Shown piece by piece: positions 44,495 to 53,519 of a DNA stretch of 64,000 nt. Position 1 is the first letter of the stretch; each line of letters begins with the position of its first letter. The notes beneath the pieces were generated by a model. That model was given only the letters and a program-made list of their open reading frames with translations. It was not told where the DNA came from and did not search any database. Origin of the DNA: Closterium sp. NIES-65 (lineage: Eukaryota; Streptophyta; Zygnematophyceae; Desmidiales; Closteriaceae); assembly GCA_948144175.1 (NCBI GenBank), contig CANXME010002049.1, positions 186,001 to 250,000 of the forward strand. The letters are read 5' to 3'. The position numbers and the translations under genes are program-made.

Positions 44495-45901
44495 GTGTCT
44501 GCCCCCTGCTCGTGTCGCTCTCTGGCGCACGAAACTGTCCTCTGGCACCACCGACTTGGCCACCCGTCTGTGCAGCGCCTTCGTGCCATGCACTCCCGGT
44601 ACCTTGTCTCCGGTCTTCCCAGAGTCCTCCCTCCCCTCCCACCCTCGCCTGCTCCTCCCTGTCTTCCCTGCGTCGAGGGGTGGCAGCGCGCCGCTCCTCA
44701 CTCCTCCTCGTTTCCCCCGACGACTGCTCCCTTGCAGACGCTCCACATGGACGTGTGGGGCCCAGCCCGCGTCCGTGGTCAGGGTCAGGAGAGGTACTTC
44801 CTGATAGTTGTTGACGACTACTCGCGCTACACCACGGTCTTCCCCTTGCGCACCAAGGGTGAAGTCCTTGATGTCTTGATACCTTGGATCTACAGAGCCC
44901 GTCTCGAGCTCAGCGAGCGTTTCCACTCGGACTTTCCTGTCCTGCGCTTGCACTCTGACAGAGGTGGTGAGTTCTCCTCCGACCTCTTGGCAGCCTACTG
45001 TGCTGAGCACGGCATTGAGCAGTCGTTCACGCTTCCGGCTTCTCCACAGCAGAATGGGGTTGCGGAGCGCCGCATTGGCCTGGTCATGGAGGTCGCCCGT
45101 ACCTCCTTGATCCATGCGGCTGCCCTCCACTTTCTGTGGCCGTTTGCGGTCCGGTACGATGCGCATCAGCTCAACCTCTGGCCCCGTGTCTCCTTGCCGG
45201 AGACCTCGCCCACACTGCTGTGGACGGGGGAGGTTGGCGATGCGTCGCGTTTCCGGGTCTGGGGATCTCGAGCTTTTGTCCGCGATACGTCTGCGGACAA
45301 GCTCTCCTCCCGTGCTATTCCCTGCGTCTTCCTCGGCTTTGTCCCGGACGCGCCTGGTTGGAAGCTTTACCACGCCACCTCGCGCCGAGTCTTGCCCTCT
45401 CAGGACGTCACTTTTGACGAGTCCGTCCCCTACTACCGCCTCTTCCCCTACCGCACTGCCCCGCTCCCCCCCCCGCCTCTCTTCCTCGCGCCAGGTGCTG
45501 GTGTCGTAGACCCCCTCCCCCCTCAGGGTGCCGCTCCCTCAGGTGTGTCTCAGGTAGACCCGATTGAGCCTGTTGAGGTAGCTGTCGACTCTCGTCCTGC
45601 TGTGGGTGCGGAGCCTGGGGGTGCTGAGCCTGGGGGTGCGGAGCCTGGGGGTGCTGAGCCTGGGGGTGCGGAGCCTGGGGGTGCGGAGCCTGGGGGTGCG
45701 GAGCCTGGGGGTGCGGAGCCTGGGGGTGCTGAGCCTTGGGGTGCGGAGCCTGGGGGTGCTGAGCCTGGGAGTACTGAGCCTGGGGGTGCTGAGCCGCAGA
45801 GTCCGGAGTCCGGGGGTTCTGAGTCTGGTGGTCCTGAGCCTGAGGGTCCTACACCTGGCGGAGCCCTCTCCTCGGAGCAGCAGTGGCAGCAGCAACAGTG
45901 A
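44495..45901 (+). CDS. Copia-2 integrase fragment
   Basis: GAG-pre-integrase (HHRLGHPSVQRLRAM) and integrase (LHMDVWGPARVRG, LHSDRGGEFSSDL, SPQQNGVAERRIG) are intact. They are followed by a GAEPG-repeat linker from a 15-bp minisatellite (45600-45800). The frame stops at 45899-45901 at the deletion junction. Without the stop at 44447 it would be continuous with the protease. Confidence 0.88.
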   Translation: MSAPCSCRSLAHETVLWHHRLGHPSVQRLRAMHSRYLVSGLPRVLPPLPPSPAPPCLPCVEGWQRAAPHSSSFPPTTAPLQTLHMDVWGPARVRGQGQERYFLIVVDDYSRYTTVFPLRTKGEVLDVLIPWIYRARLELSERFHSDFPVLRLHSDRGGEFSSDLLAAYCAEHGIEQSFTLPASPQQNGVAERRIGLVMEVARTSLIHAAALHFLWPFAVRYDAHQLNLWPRVSLPETSPTLLWTGEVGDASRFRVWGSRAFVRDTSADKLSSRAIPCVFLGFVPDAPGWKLYHATSRRVLPSQDVTFDESVPYYRLFPYRTAPLPPPPLFLAPGAGVVDPLPPQGAAPSGVSQVDPIEPVEVAVDSRPAVGAEPGGAEPGGAEPGGAEPGGAEPGGAEPGGAEPGGAEPGGAEPWGAEPGGAEPGSTEPGGAEPQSPESGGSESGGPEPEGPTPGGALSSEQQWQQQQ

Positions 45902-46731
45902 ATCTTGAGGCGGCACGTCCGAGGCTACCGGAGACGTTCAATCCGGATGCGAGAGACACTGACGTTCGTCGATTCATTGCGACTCTCGAAATTTACTTCG
46001 AGGCCGTTGGCTGGACGACCTCGACACACGATGCAATGCGGATTCGGCTCGCAGCGACACTGTTACGAGGCCTGGCGCTCGAGTGAATTTACAACAGCAT
46101 TAAGATCCGAGGCGAGGGGTCATGGACGCAGTTTCGGGAAGCTTTAATTCAACGTTTCGAACCAATCAACTCCAGCTACATGGCGCGGCAGCTGATTCAT
46201 CGGCATAAACAGTTCGGAAGTGTAACACAGTACACGCAGCAGATGGAGATCCTCTTCAACCGAATTACCAACCTGACCGAAGGGGAAAAAGTCCAAGCGT
46301 ATACTGAGGGGCTAAAGATGGAAATCCGCCAACAGGTGATTGCCGCGAACTACAACAGCTACCGCGACATGGTGCGTGCAACAGAGAGATTCGAACGGCT
46401 GATGCGATGTGAACCCGAGACATGACGCCACGTGCTGAACCGATCATTTGGCACGAAGCAATCGGCACCACCCACGACTGCCGACCCGATGGATATAGAC
46501 AAGATCAACGTGAAGCAGCGGCCGACAAAATATGAGAAGTGCGAATTTTGCGACGCAGCAGGACATCGACTCTTGGCGTGTTGGAAGTTGAAGAAGGTAC
46601 TAGCAGAGCTGCAGGGCAACAACAGTGCGACAACCTCGATGGCGAAAAAAGGAGGACATGATGGCGCGAATTTAAAACGCCACGACCGGCCGGTAATAGG
46701 GGAAATCGCCGAGACAAATGGAGGCTCCGCG
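45893..46731 (+). pseudogene. Gypsy-A gag, middle fragment
   Basis: VNLEAARPRLPETFNPDARD, then RRFIATLEIYFEAVGW, and after a stop IKIRGEGSWTQFREALIQRF, then GLKMEIRQQVIAANYNSYRD. The single CCHC knuckle is CEFCDAAGHRLLACW. Stops at about 46084 and 46423 break the frame. It is cut at 46731 by Gypsy-B. Confidence 0.85.
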
Positions 46732-47106
46732 TGTGAGAGTACGACGGCTTATGCCAGCTATGCTTGCTTGCCTTAATTTATTATGCTATTTCTAGCATAG
46801 GATAATTATATGCATGCATGAATTGCTTGATTTCCTAGGCTAGGTGCTTTCCTATATTTTATTATAGTTATAGCACCGAGCTAGGTTGCGTTCACCGAAT
46901 TCTGGCTTTTCGGTTGCCACCGAACTGCCTTCTACCGAATTCGGTAAGGATCTGTTCGGGACGCTTCGCGACCCGCGGAACCTTCGCGTAACACCTGGTT
47001 ACGGGGCCTTGTGTCGAGCCTATATATAGCCTCGTGTTGTACCCAGGTGATCATTCAATTCATTCAATTCACATTCTCTCTCTAAGCTCGATCCTAGATC
47101 CGAACA
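46732..47106 (+). repeat. Gypsy-B 5' LTR
   Basis: 375 bp, about 95% like the Gypsy-A LTRs by eye. It is followed by CT and the primer site TGGTAATCAGAGCG. Confidence 0.92.
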
Positions 47107-47526
47107 CTTGGTAATCAGAGCGGGTTTCCACGCGAGGTCTTCAACCGCTTATTTCTGGCCTTTAAAAACCGCGGGGGCGACGACGAAAGCGCCGATACGG
47201 GTATGTAAAACCAGTTCCACGCAATTTTTATGAGTCCCCCTCGATTCGGTTTTCGAACACTCCTCAGATTTACTGGTGGAAAGGTTGGAGTTTCGACCGT
47301 TCGATCGAGTTTCATCTCAACGGCCCAGAGAATTTCGCCCAAAAACGTTGGAATTTGGAGCGTCGGATTGATTTTCTCCTCAACGGCCATGATCGGACGT
47401 GAATTTCGCTTGGAGAGATTTACGCGACCTACAGAATTCGCGCTCGTTGATCTTTTAGTCAACTTGACTCGCACCAGCACCTAGAATTCGATTATTTTCG
47501 TCGCGCATCTTCCTGTAAATCGCCAA

Positions 47527-50391
47527 ATGGAGGGAAAAGGAGATATTTCAGTACAGAAAATCGCGGAGTTACGTGCTGAGCATAAGCAAATACATGCGGC
47601 GCTCCCACGACTCGAAAAACTCCTTGCGAACCAGTCGGCAACCGCCACAGCAGCAGCGACAACAGTAGCAGCAGCAGCAGCGGCAACACCGACAATTCTA
47701 CATGCGACAACGGCAGCAGCTACAGTTAACCTCGAAGCAGTTAAGCCGAGGCTACCGGAGGCGTTCGATCCTACAGTAAAAAGGAACGACGTTCGTCGAT
47801 TTGTAGCTGAACTCGAAATTTACTTCGAAGCTGTTGGATGCACGACCCCGACAAAAGTGTCAAAATAGTAGGTAATACAGAGTAGAAACATGGGGCCTAG
47901 GCTTAGTAGCCTAGGCCCTACCTTAGTATCGAGCGGGTTTTCACCTAGGGTGAGAGTCGAGTGAGTTGGAGAGGAGAAATTGTGAAAAGGTGTGTTTCAC
48001 TATAGGTTCAGGGGTACATATAGCATAGAAACACAATAAGGTGCACCACCAACAAAAGTTTACATAACTACACTAACTACAACTACAAGCAATTATAAAA
48101 ACATGACAAAGTATTTCGACACGCCCCCATAATGCTTGTAGGTAGGTGTGTAGTTATAGCAACAGCAGGTACCCCTACCATCTCCTCACCCTCCTCCTTC
48201 CCCTCCCCCACACTGCTGCAGAAGCAGCAGAGAAAGGGGGAAGAGAGGAGAGGTGGAGGGACGGCTGCTTGTTGCCTCACACCCGCCACCCCGGTACCAC
48301 TCCCCCTGCTCCCCCACATCCTCACACCTTCTCCCCCCAGCGGCAGCTGCAGCGGTGGGACTGAAAGAAGGAGGAGGGGAAGGGAGAGAGGTGACGCCAC
48401 ACTCCAACACCCTCCACCCCCATACCCTCCTCCCCGCGGCTGCAGGGAGACAAAGGAAGAAGGGGGTGGGAAGGAAGAAAGCCGCAGAGCGGCGAAAAGG
48501 TGTCGGTGCAGTGGTGTCAGGGGCGGCTTCAGGGAGTGCAGGGGCGGAAAGGCCCGTCGCGGGCCAGTGCCACGGGGCGCACGACGGGTAGAATAGAAGG
48601 GCCCGATCGTGTGCCTCGGGGCGCACGACGAGCAGGGCACCATCGTGTGCCACGGGGCGCACGATGGGCAGACGAAGGGCACCGTCGCGTGCCACGGGGC
48701 GCGCGACGGGCACGGAAGGAGTCACTCGCCCGTGGGCGGGACAATGTAAAAATAAAGTCGTCACGCGCCCTAGGCGCGCGACCGGAAAACCTTAGCAGCG
48801 GAAGTGTAAAGTGGGCCCACAGGCCAGGACGAACCTAGCTCCGATAACATGTCAAAATAGTAGGTAATACAGAGTAGAAACATGGGGCCTAGGCTTAGTA
48901 GCCTAGGCCCTACCTTAGTATCGAGCGGGTTTTCACCTAGGGTGAGAGTCGAGTGAGTTGGAGAGGAGAAATTGTGAAAAGGTGTGTTTCACTATAGGTT
49001 CAGGGGTACATATAGCATAGAAACACAATAAGGTGCACCACCAACAAAAGTTTACATAACTACACTAACTACAACTACAAGCAATTATAAAAACATGACA
49101 AAGTATTTCGACAAAAAGACGCAATGCGCATACGACTCGCAGCAACACAGTTACGAGGCCCAGCTCTAGAGTGGATCAACAACAGAATAGTCCAAGGCGA
49201 GGGGACGTGGGCGCAGTTTCCGGCAGCACTAATCGAACAGTTCGACACGTTGAACAGTAGCTACTACGGAACACAACGCAACAAGCCAACTAGTGGCATG
49301 GGGCGATTGGCACCACCCACGACTGCCGACCCGATGGAGAACGACGAGGGCGATGTGGAGCAGCGGCTAGCAAATAATGAGACGTGCAAATTTTGCGGCG
49401 CTACATGACATCATATCTTGGCGTGTTGGAAAATGAAGAGAAGGTGTGCAGAGCTGAAGGACAAGAACAGTGCGGCACCCCTAAAGCAGAAAACGGACAA
49501 CGTGGCAACTTCGGAGAGGGCGAAAAAAGGAGAATATGGTGGCGCAAATTTAAAACGTCACGACCAGCCGGCACCAGGGGAAATCGCCGAGACTAATGGA
49601 GGATCCGCGAAACAAGACCCTGCACCGACCGGGAAACTCCAGCCGTATACCCCGACAAGTAAGAATATTACTTCTCGTGGGTTTCAAGCCTTTATTAAGG
49701 GAGAGTCAGAAATTAAACCGGTACTGGGTATTATGGGGATCCTACTCCAGAGCACTAATACGGGTCGAGCGTTCCGAGGAGTTAATATTCTCTCCCAGCA
49801 GCACTGTTTAAAGGCTCCCCGTTCCCCACAGATGAAGCCTACACAGCTGCAAAGGCTTAGTGGAAGGTTCCAGGCCCAAGAGAAGCCGAATCGGCCTCGG
49901 ATAAATCCTTTTAACCTTTCTCAGTTGAAAACTGATACTGAAGCTGCATCTTCGAGCGCAGGACCTAGGGATAACATATTCGACGTACCCTACGATCCTA
50001 TAAGCGATACCATCTACGGATACTCGGAGCAGCAGCAACCACTAGTACTCGAGGTGATCTGCAACGGGCATCGCCTCAAGGCCCTGGTGGACAGTGGTGC
50101 GTCCCACTCGGTGTGCGACCGCGGGACGTTGGAGAAAATTGGAGAATCCTCAGAAGAAACCCAGTTTACAGCAACGATGGTGGACGGTACGAAGCTTCCC
50201 ATCCACGGCAAGCCAACACTACAGCTGCAGATAGGGGCATTGAGGTGGAAGCCGACGTTGCCGATCACGAACATCAAGGGATTAGATTTCATCTTGGGGC
50301 GAGATTTTCTGAAGCGGTTCAACCCCGAGATCGACTGGGTCAACACGAAGGCGTGCATCTACAACAACGGGAAACAAGTGGAGCTGCGAAG
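47527..50391 (+). pseudogene. Gypsy-B gag and protease in two pieces around element D
   Basis: The first piece (47527-47857) starts MEGKGDISVQKIAELRAEHK and ends in CTTPTK. After D (47858-49113) it continues at 49119 (MRIRLAATQLRGPALEWINN) to a knuckle CKFCGAT-stop-HHILACW, where a Gly codon has become TGA. The frame from 49418 holds the Gag tail and the protease: [14 protein letters not shown], then [17 protein letters not shown]. The TRIM interrupts it at 50391 after KQVELRS. Confidence 0.85.
47858..49113 (-). mobile_element. Element D: non-autonomous LTR element
   Basis: Two 264-bp LTRs (47858-48121 and 48850-49113) that look identical. The target duplication is AAAAG (47853-47857 and 49114-49118). 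On the minus strand the primer site is TGTTATCGGAGC and the purine tract ATGGGGGCGTG. The roughly 730-bp interior has no pol-like frame. It contains GCGCACGA(C/T)GGGCA-type repeats (48560-48720). Confidence 0.92.
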
Positions 50392-50477
50392 TGTCAGTAG
50401 ATCTGCACTGTGGATGCTCGATTGATCCTAGAGAGGGTTACAAGCGCGTTCTCCTGGGGGGTTATGGGCGCACTGAC

Positions 50478-52251
50478 TGTTGAGAATTTAGGAAGGCTTA
50501 GGAGCCATAGCTAGTAGAGTTCGAGTAGGAACGGTTGAGTTCGAGTGAGTTTTGGGTGAGTAGAGAAGATGGCAACAAAAGAGAGGGTGTTCACTATAGA
50601 GCGAGCAGTACAAATAGGCAAGAATGAAGAAAGGTGCACCACCATACAGAAAGTTACATGACTACAGTAATCTACACTACAGGCAGTTACAAAGCAATAT
50701 ATAGAATTATATATTATTTTGACACGCCCCCATAAGTGCCTGTAGGGAAGAATGTGTAGTCAACGCCCCCATAATGGGGTACACGAGGCAGAGTGCGCAG
50801 CAGAACGGGAGAGGGCAGGCAAGGAGGAGGAGAGAGAGAGGGAGAGAGAGGAGAGGAGGTGGTAGGTTCTGGTTGGTCACCCCCTACATCCCCTCACCCT
50901 CCCCCTCCCCCTCCCCCTCCCCCACTGCTGCAGGAGCAGCAGAGGGGGGGCAAACGGAGGAGGATGGGGCTGTAGGGCCAGGGGACCACACATCACCCAT
51001 CACCCCCACACCCGCCACCCCCAGTCCCTCCCCGGGCTCCCCCACACCCTCACACCCTCCCCCCCAGCGGCAGCTACAGCAGAGGGAACAAAAGGAGGAG
51101 GAGAAGGGGGGGGGGGGGGGGGGGGGGCGACGCACGGCCTCCCCGGGCGCCAAAGCAGGCGGCAGAGGGGGCGACGCCTGCCCCCCCCTTTCAGGTCCGG
51201 CCCCCGAAGGAGCCGCGACAGGTGACGGGAAGAAGGGGGGGGGGGCGGTGCACGTGCCCCCGGTGTGCCGCAGCTGGTGACAAGGCATGGCCGGGACAGG
51301 GTCGGGACCGCAAGTGGGCGGGGCCGAAGAGGGCGACGGGGCCGCAAGGGTGGGCGGGGCCGCAGGTGGCGACGGGGCCTCAGGTGGCGGGGCCGCAGGT
51401 GACATCGGGGCCTCTGGTGGCGGGGCCGCAACAGAGGGCGGCGGGGCCGCAAATGTGGGCGGCGAGGCTGCTGGTGAGGGCGACGACGGGGCCGCGACTG
51501 AGGGCGGCCACGGGCCGCAGGTGAGAGCGGCGACGGGGCCGCAGCTGAGGGCGGCGACTGGTCGGGCCCGCAGGTAGGTGACGAGGCCGGACCGCAAGTG
51601 GGCGACGGGGCCGTAGCAAGGGCGGCGGGGCCGCAGTGAAGGGCGGCGAGGCCGCGACGTAGGGCGGCGGGGCCGCAGGAGTAGGGCGGCGAGGCCGCAG
51701 AGTAGGGCGGCGGGGCCGCGACAGTAGGGCGGCGGGGCCGCGACAGTAGGGCGGCGGGGCCGCTAAAGCAGGGCGGCGAGGCCGCGACAGGAGGGCGGCG
51801 GGGCCGCGACAGTAGGGCGGCGGGGCCGCGACAGCAGAGAGGCGGCAAGGCCGCGACAGTAGGGCGGCGGGGCCGCTTAAGAAGGGCGGCGGGGCCGCGA
51901 CAGTAGGGCGGCGGGGCCGCGACAGTAGGGCACACCACGGGGCGTGCAGTACACTCAGTAGCAGCGGAAGGAACAGGCCAGGAACGTAACACTCTCTGAT
52001 AACATGTTGAGAATTTAGGAAGGCTTAGGAGCCATAGCTAGTAGAGTTCGAGTAGGAACGGTTGAGTTCGAGTGAGTTTTGGGTGAGTAGAGAAGATGGC
52101 AACAAAAGAGAGGGTGTTCACTATAGAGCGAGCAGTACAAATAGGCAAGAATGAAGAAAGGTGCACCACCATACAGAAAGTTACATGACTACAGTAATCT
52201 ACACTACAGGTAGTTACAAAGCAATATATAGAATTATATATTATTTTGACA
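50478..52251 (-). mobile_element. Element E: non-autonomous LTR element nested in the TRIM
   Basis: 247-bp LTRs (50478-50724 and 52005-52251, one visible difference) with target duplication CTGAC (50473-50477 and 52252-52256). On the minus strand the primer site is TGTTATCAGAGAG and the purine tract ATGGGGGCGTG. The 1.28-kb interior is GC-rich, with a GGGCGGCGGGGCCGCGACAG-type array (about 51600-51930) and no pol. It is the fourth level of the nest. Confidence 0.93.
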
Positions 52252-52280
52252 CTGACCCGCTACTGAAACAAGCCCTTTTA

Positions 52281-52352
52281 TCCCAATGGTCTAGTGGTTG
52301 GGATTCTGACATGGTATCAGAGCGGTCTCGGGTTCGATTCCCGGTGTGCGCA
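52281..52352 (+). ncRNA. tRNA-like sequence with pol III A and B boxes across the TRIM LTR end
   Basis: TGGTCTAGTGG (52287-52297) fits the A box and GGTTCGATTCC (52331-52341) the B box, 44 bp apart start to start. A D-arm (GTCT/GGAT), an anticodon-like arm (TCTGA, loop CATGGTA, TCAGA, straddling the LTR/primer-site border at 52311/52312) and a T-arm (TCGGG, loop TTCGATT, CCCGG) can be drawn. The acceptor stem does not pair and base 33 is A, so it is not a working tRNA gene. The D-arm text resembles tRNA-Glu or tRNA-Asp genes. Confidence 0.6.
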
Positions 52353-52545
52353 CGTGTAGGCCGTTGCCGCTGTGCTTAGTCTTGGGCCTCCAAGTGTGGG
52401 GGGGTGTCAGTAGATCTGCACTGTGGATGCCCGATTGATCCTGGAGAGGGTTACAAGCGCGTTCGCCTGGGTGGTTATGGGCGCACTGACCCGCTACTAA
52501 AACAAGCCCTTTTATCCCAATGGTCTAGTGGTTGGGATTCTGACA

Positions 52546-53268
52546 CGAAGCTGGACGGATACAAGGAGCGTTCCTGAAACGACACTGGCACGGTTCGAAC
52601 AGACAGTAAACGAGAGTAACACGGGTTACTTAGCACTGGTTATGGCAGCAGCAGAGGAGAAGGTCTTGGAGCAGTACAAGGATATAATGCTCGACGACCT
52701 ACCCGCAGGCGTACCTCCAGCACGCACCCACGAGCACGAGATCGTGGAGGAACCAGGTGCGAAACCCGTCTCACGTGCACCATACCGACTGAGTCCAACT
52801 GAACTGACAGACATGAAAAAACAGATAGAGTATCTACTAGACAGACAACTGATCCGCCCATCCACCTCTCCCTACGGTGCACCATTTGTCTTCACGCCAA
52901 AGCCAGACGGTAGTTTACGGATGTGCATCGACTATCGCGCACTGAACAAACAGACAGCACTGACTACAGCGCTAGAACTCATCCTACCGGATCCAGACAG
53001 AGACTACGTGGTGGAAGCAGACGCTAGTGACCAAGAAGTCGGAGCAGTACTGACGCAGCATCACGAACGCAGTTTGCAGCCCATCGCCTACCTCAATAAG
53101 AAGCTGTTACGGTGGAAGAAGGACTTAGCTGTAAGGAACGGTTCAGGAAAGATTTGGGTACCGAATTACGCCCCGCTACGGCAGATCCTATTGGAGGAGT
53201 TTCACGACGTACCTTACGCGGGACATTTCGGGAGCAACAAGACGTTAGCAGGGATAGCGAAGTATTAA
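52546..53268 (+). pseudogene. Gypsy-B pol with reverse transcriptase core deleted
   Basis: [20 protein letters not shown], the RT N terminus ([33 protein letters not shown]), then directly RNase H text (LILPDPDRDYVVEADASDQE), then directly integrase-zinc-finger text (KIWVPNYAPLRQILLEEFHD). Against Gypsy-A, two segments are missing. One is 640 nt by coordinates, bounded by CAGACAG, and includes YLDD. The other is 369 nt, bounded by AAGAAGCT. A stop follows at GIAKY. Confidence 0.88.
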
Positions 53269-53280
53269 TACTGGCCCGGG

Positions 53281-53519
53281 ATGGCAGCAGACGTGCAGCA
53301 GTTCGTCACCTCTTGCGACACGTGCCAGCGGATGAAGAGCAGCAAGCAGAAAAAAGCAGGGTTACTTCAGCCTCTACCCGTTCCAGAGCAGCCATGGCAG
53401 GTCGTTAGCCTCGACTTTATCACAGGACTTCCTTCGACCTCACGGGGGCATGATTCCATCCTCGTAGTCATCGATAAGTTCTCCAAAATGGGTCACTTCA
53501 TACTGACCAACGCCACAGC
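53281..53519 (+). pseudogene. Gypsy-B integrase fragment
   Basis: SCDTCQRMKSSKQKKAGLLQ, then WQVVSLDFITGLPSTSRGHD and KFSKMGHFILTNATA. It is cut at 53519 by Copia-3. The rest of the integrase and the chromodomain are not found on the other side. Confidence 0.85.

Larger units (their letters stand above)
41791..45893 (+). mobile_element. Copia-2: copia element lacking reverse transcriptase and 3' LTR
   Basis: A truncated, internally duplicated 5' LTR end (to 41913) is followed by a primer site TGGTATAGAGCAGG, a GC-rich leader, gag, protease and integrase. Then, at about 45880-45900, the sequence passes straight into Gypsy-A gag. The RT, RNase H and 3' LTR are gone together with a bit of gag. 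The junction lies in CAG-rich text present in both partners (GGCAGCAGCAACAGT). Confidence 0.88.
50392..52545 (+). mobile_element. TRIM element with a tRNA-like LTR/primer-site junction
   Basis: A terminal-repeat retrotransposon in miniature. 141-bp LTRs flank a 93-bp interior with primer site TGGTATCAGAGC (a perfect initiator-tRNA match) and purine tract GTGTGGGGGGG. The target duplication is CGAAG (50387-50391 and 52546-52550). The 5' LTR is split by element E (50392-50477 and 52257-52311). Without E the element is 375 bp. It has no coding capacity and depends on proteins of other elements. It has split the protease-RT part of Gypsy-B. Confidence 0.93.

Noticed and set aside
52281-52352. A conventional tRNA gene
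   Set aside because: A and B boxes and three arms are present, but the acceptor stem does not pair and position 33 is not T. It is repeated as part of a TRIM, so it is called tRNA-like only.
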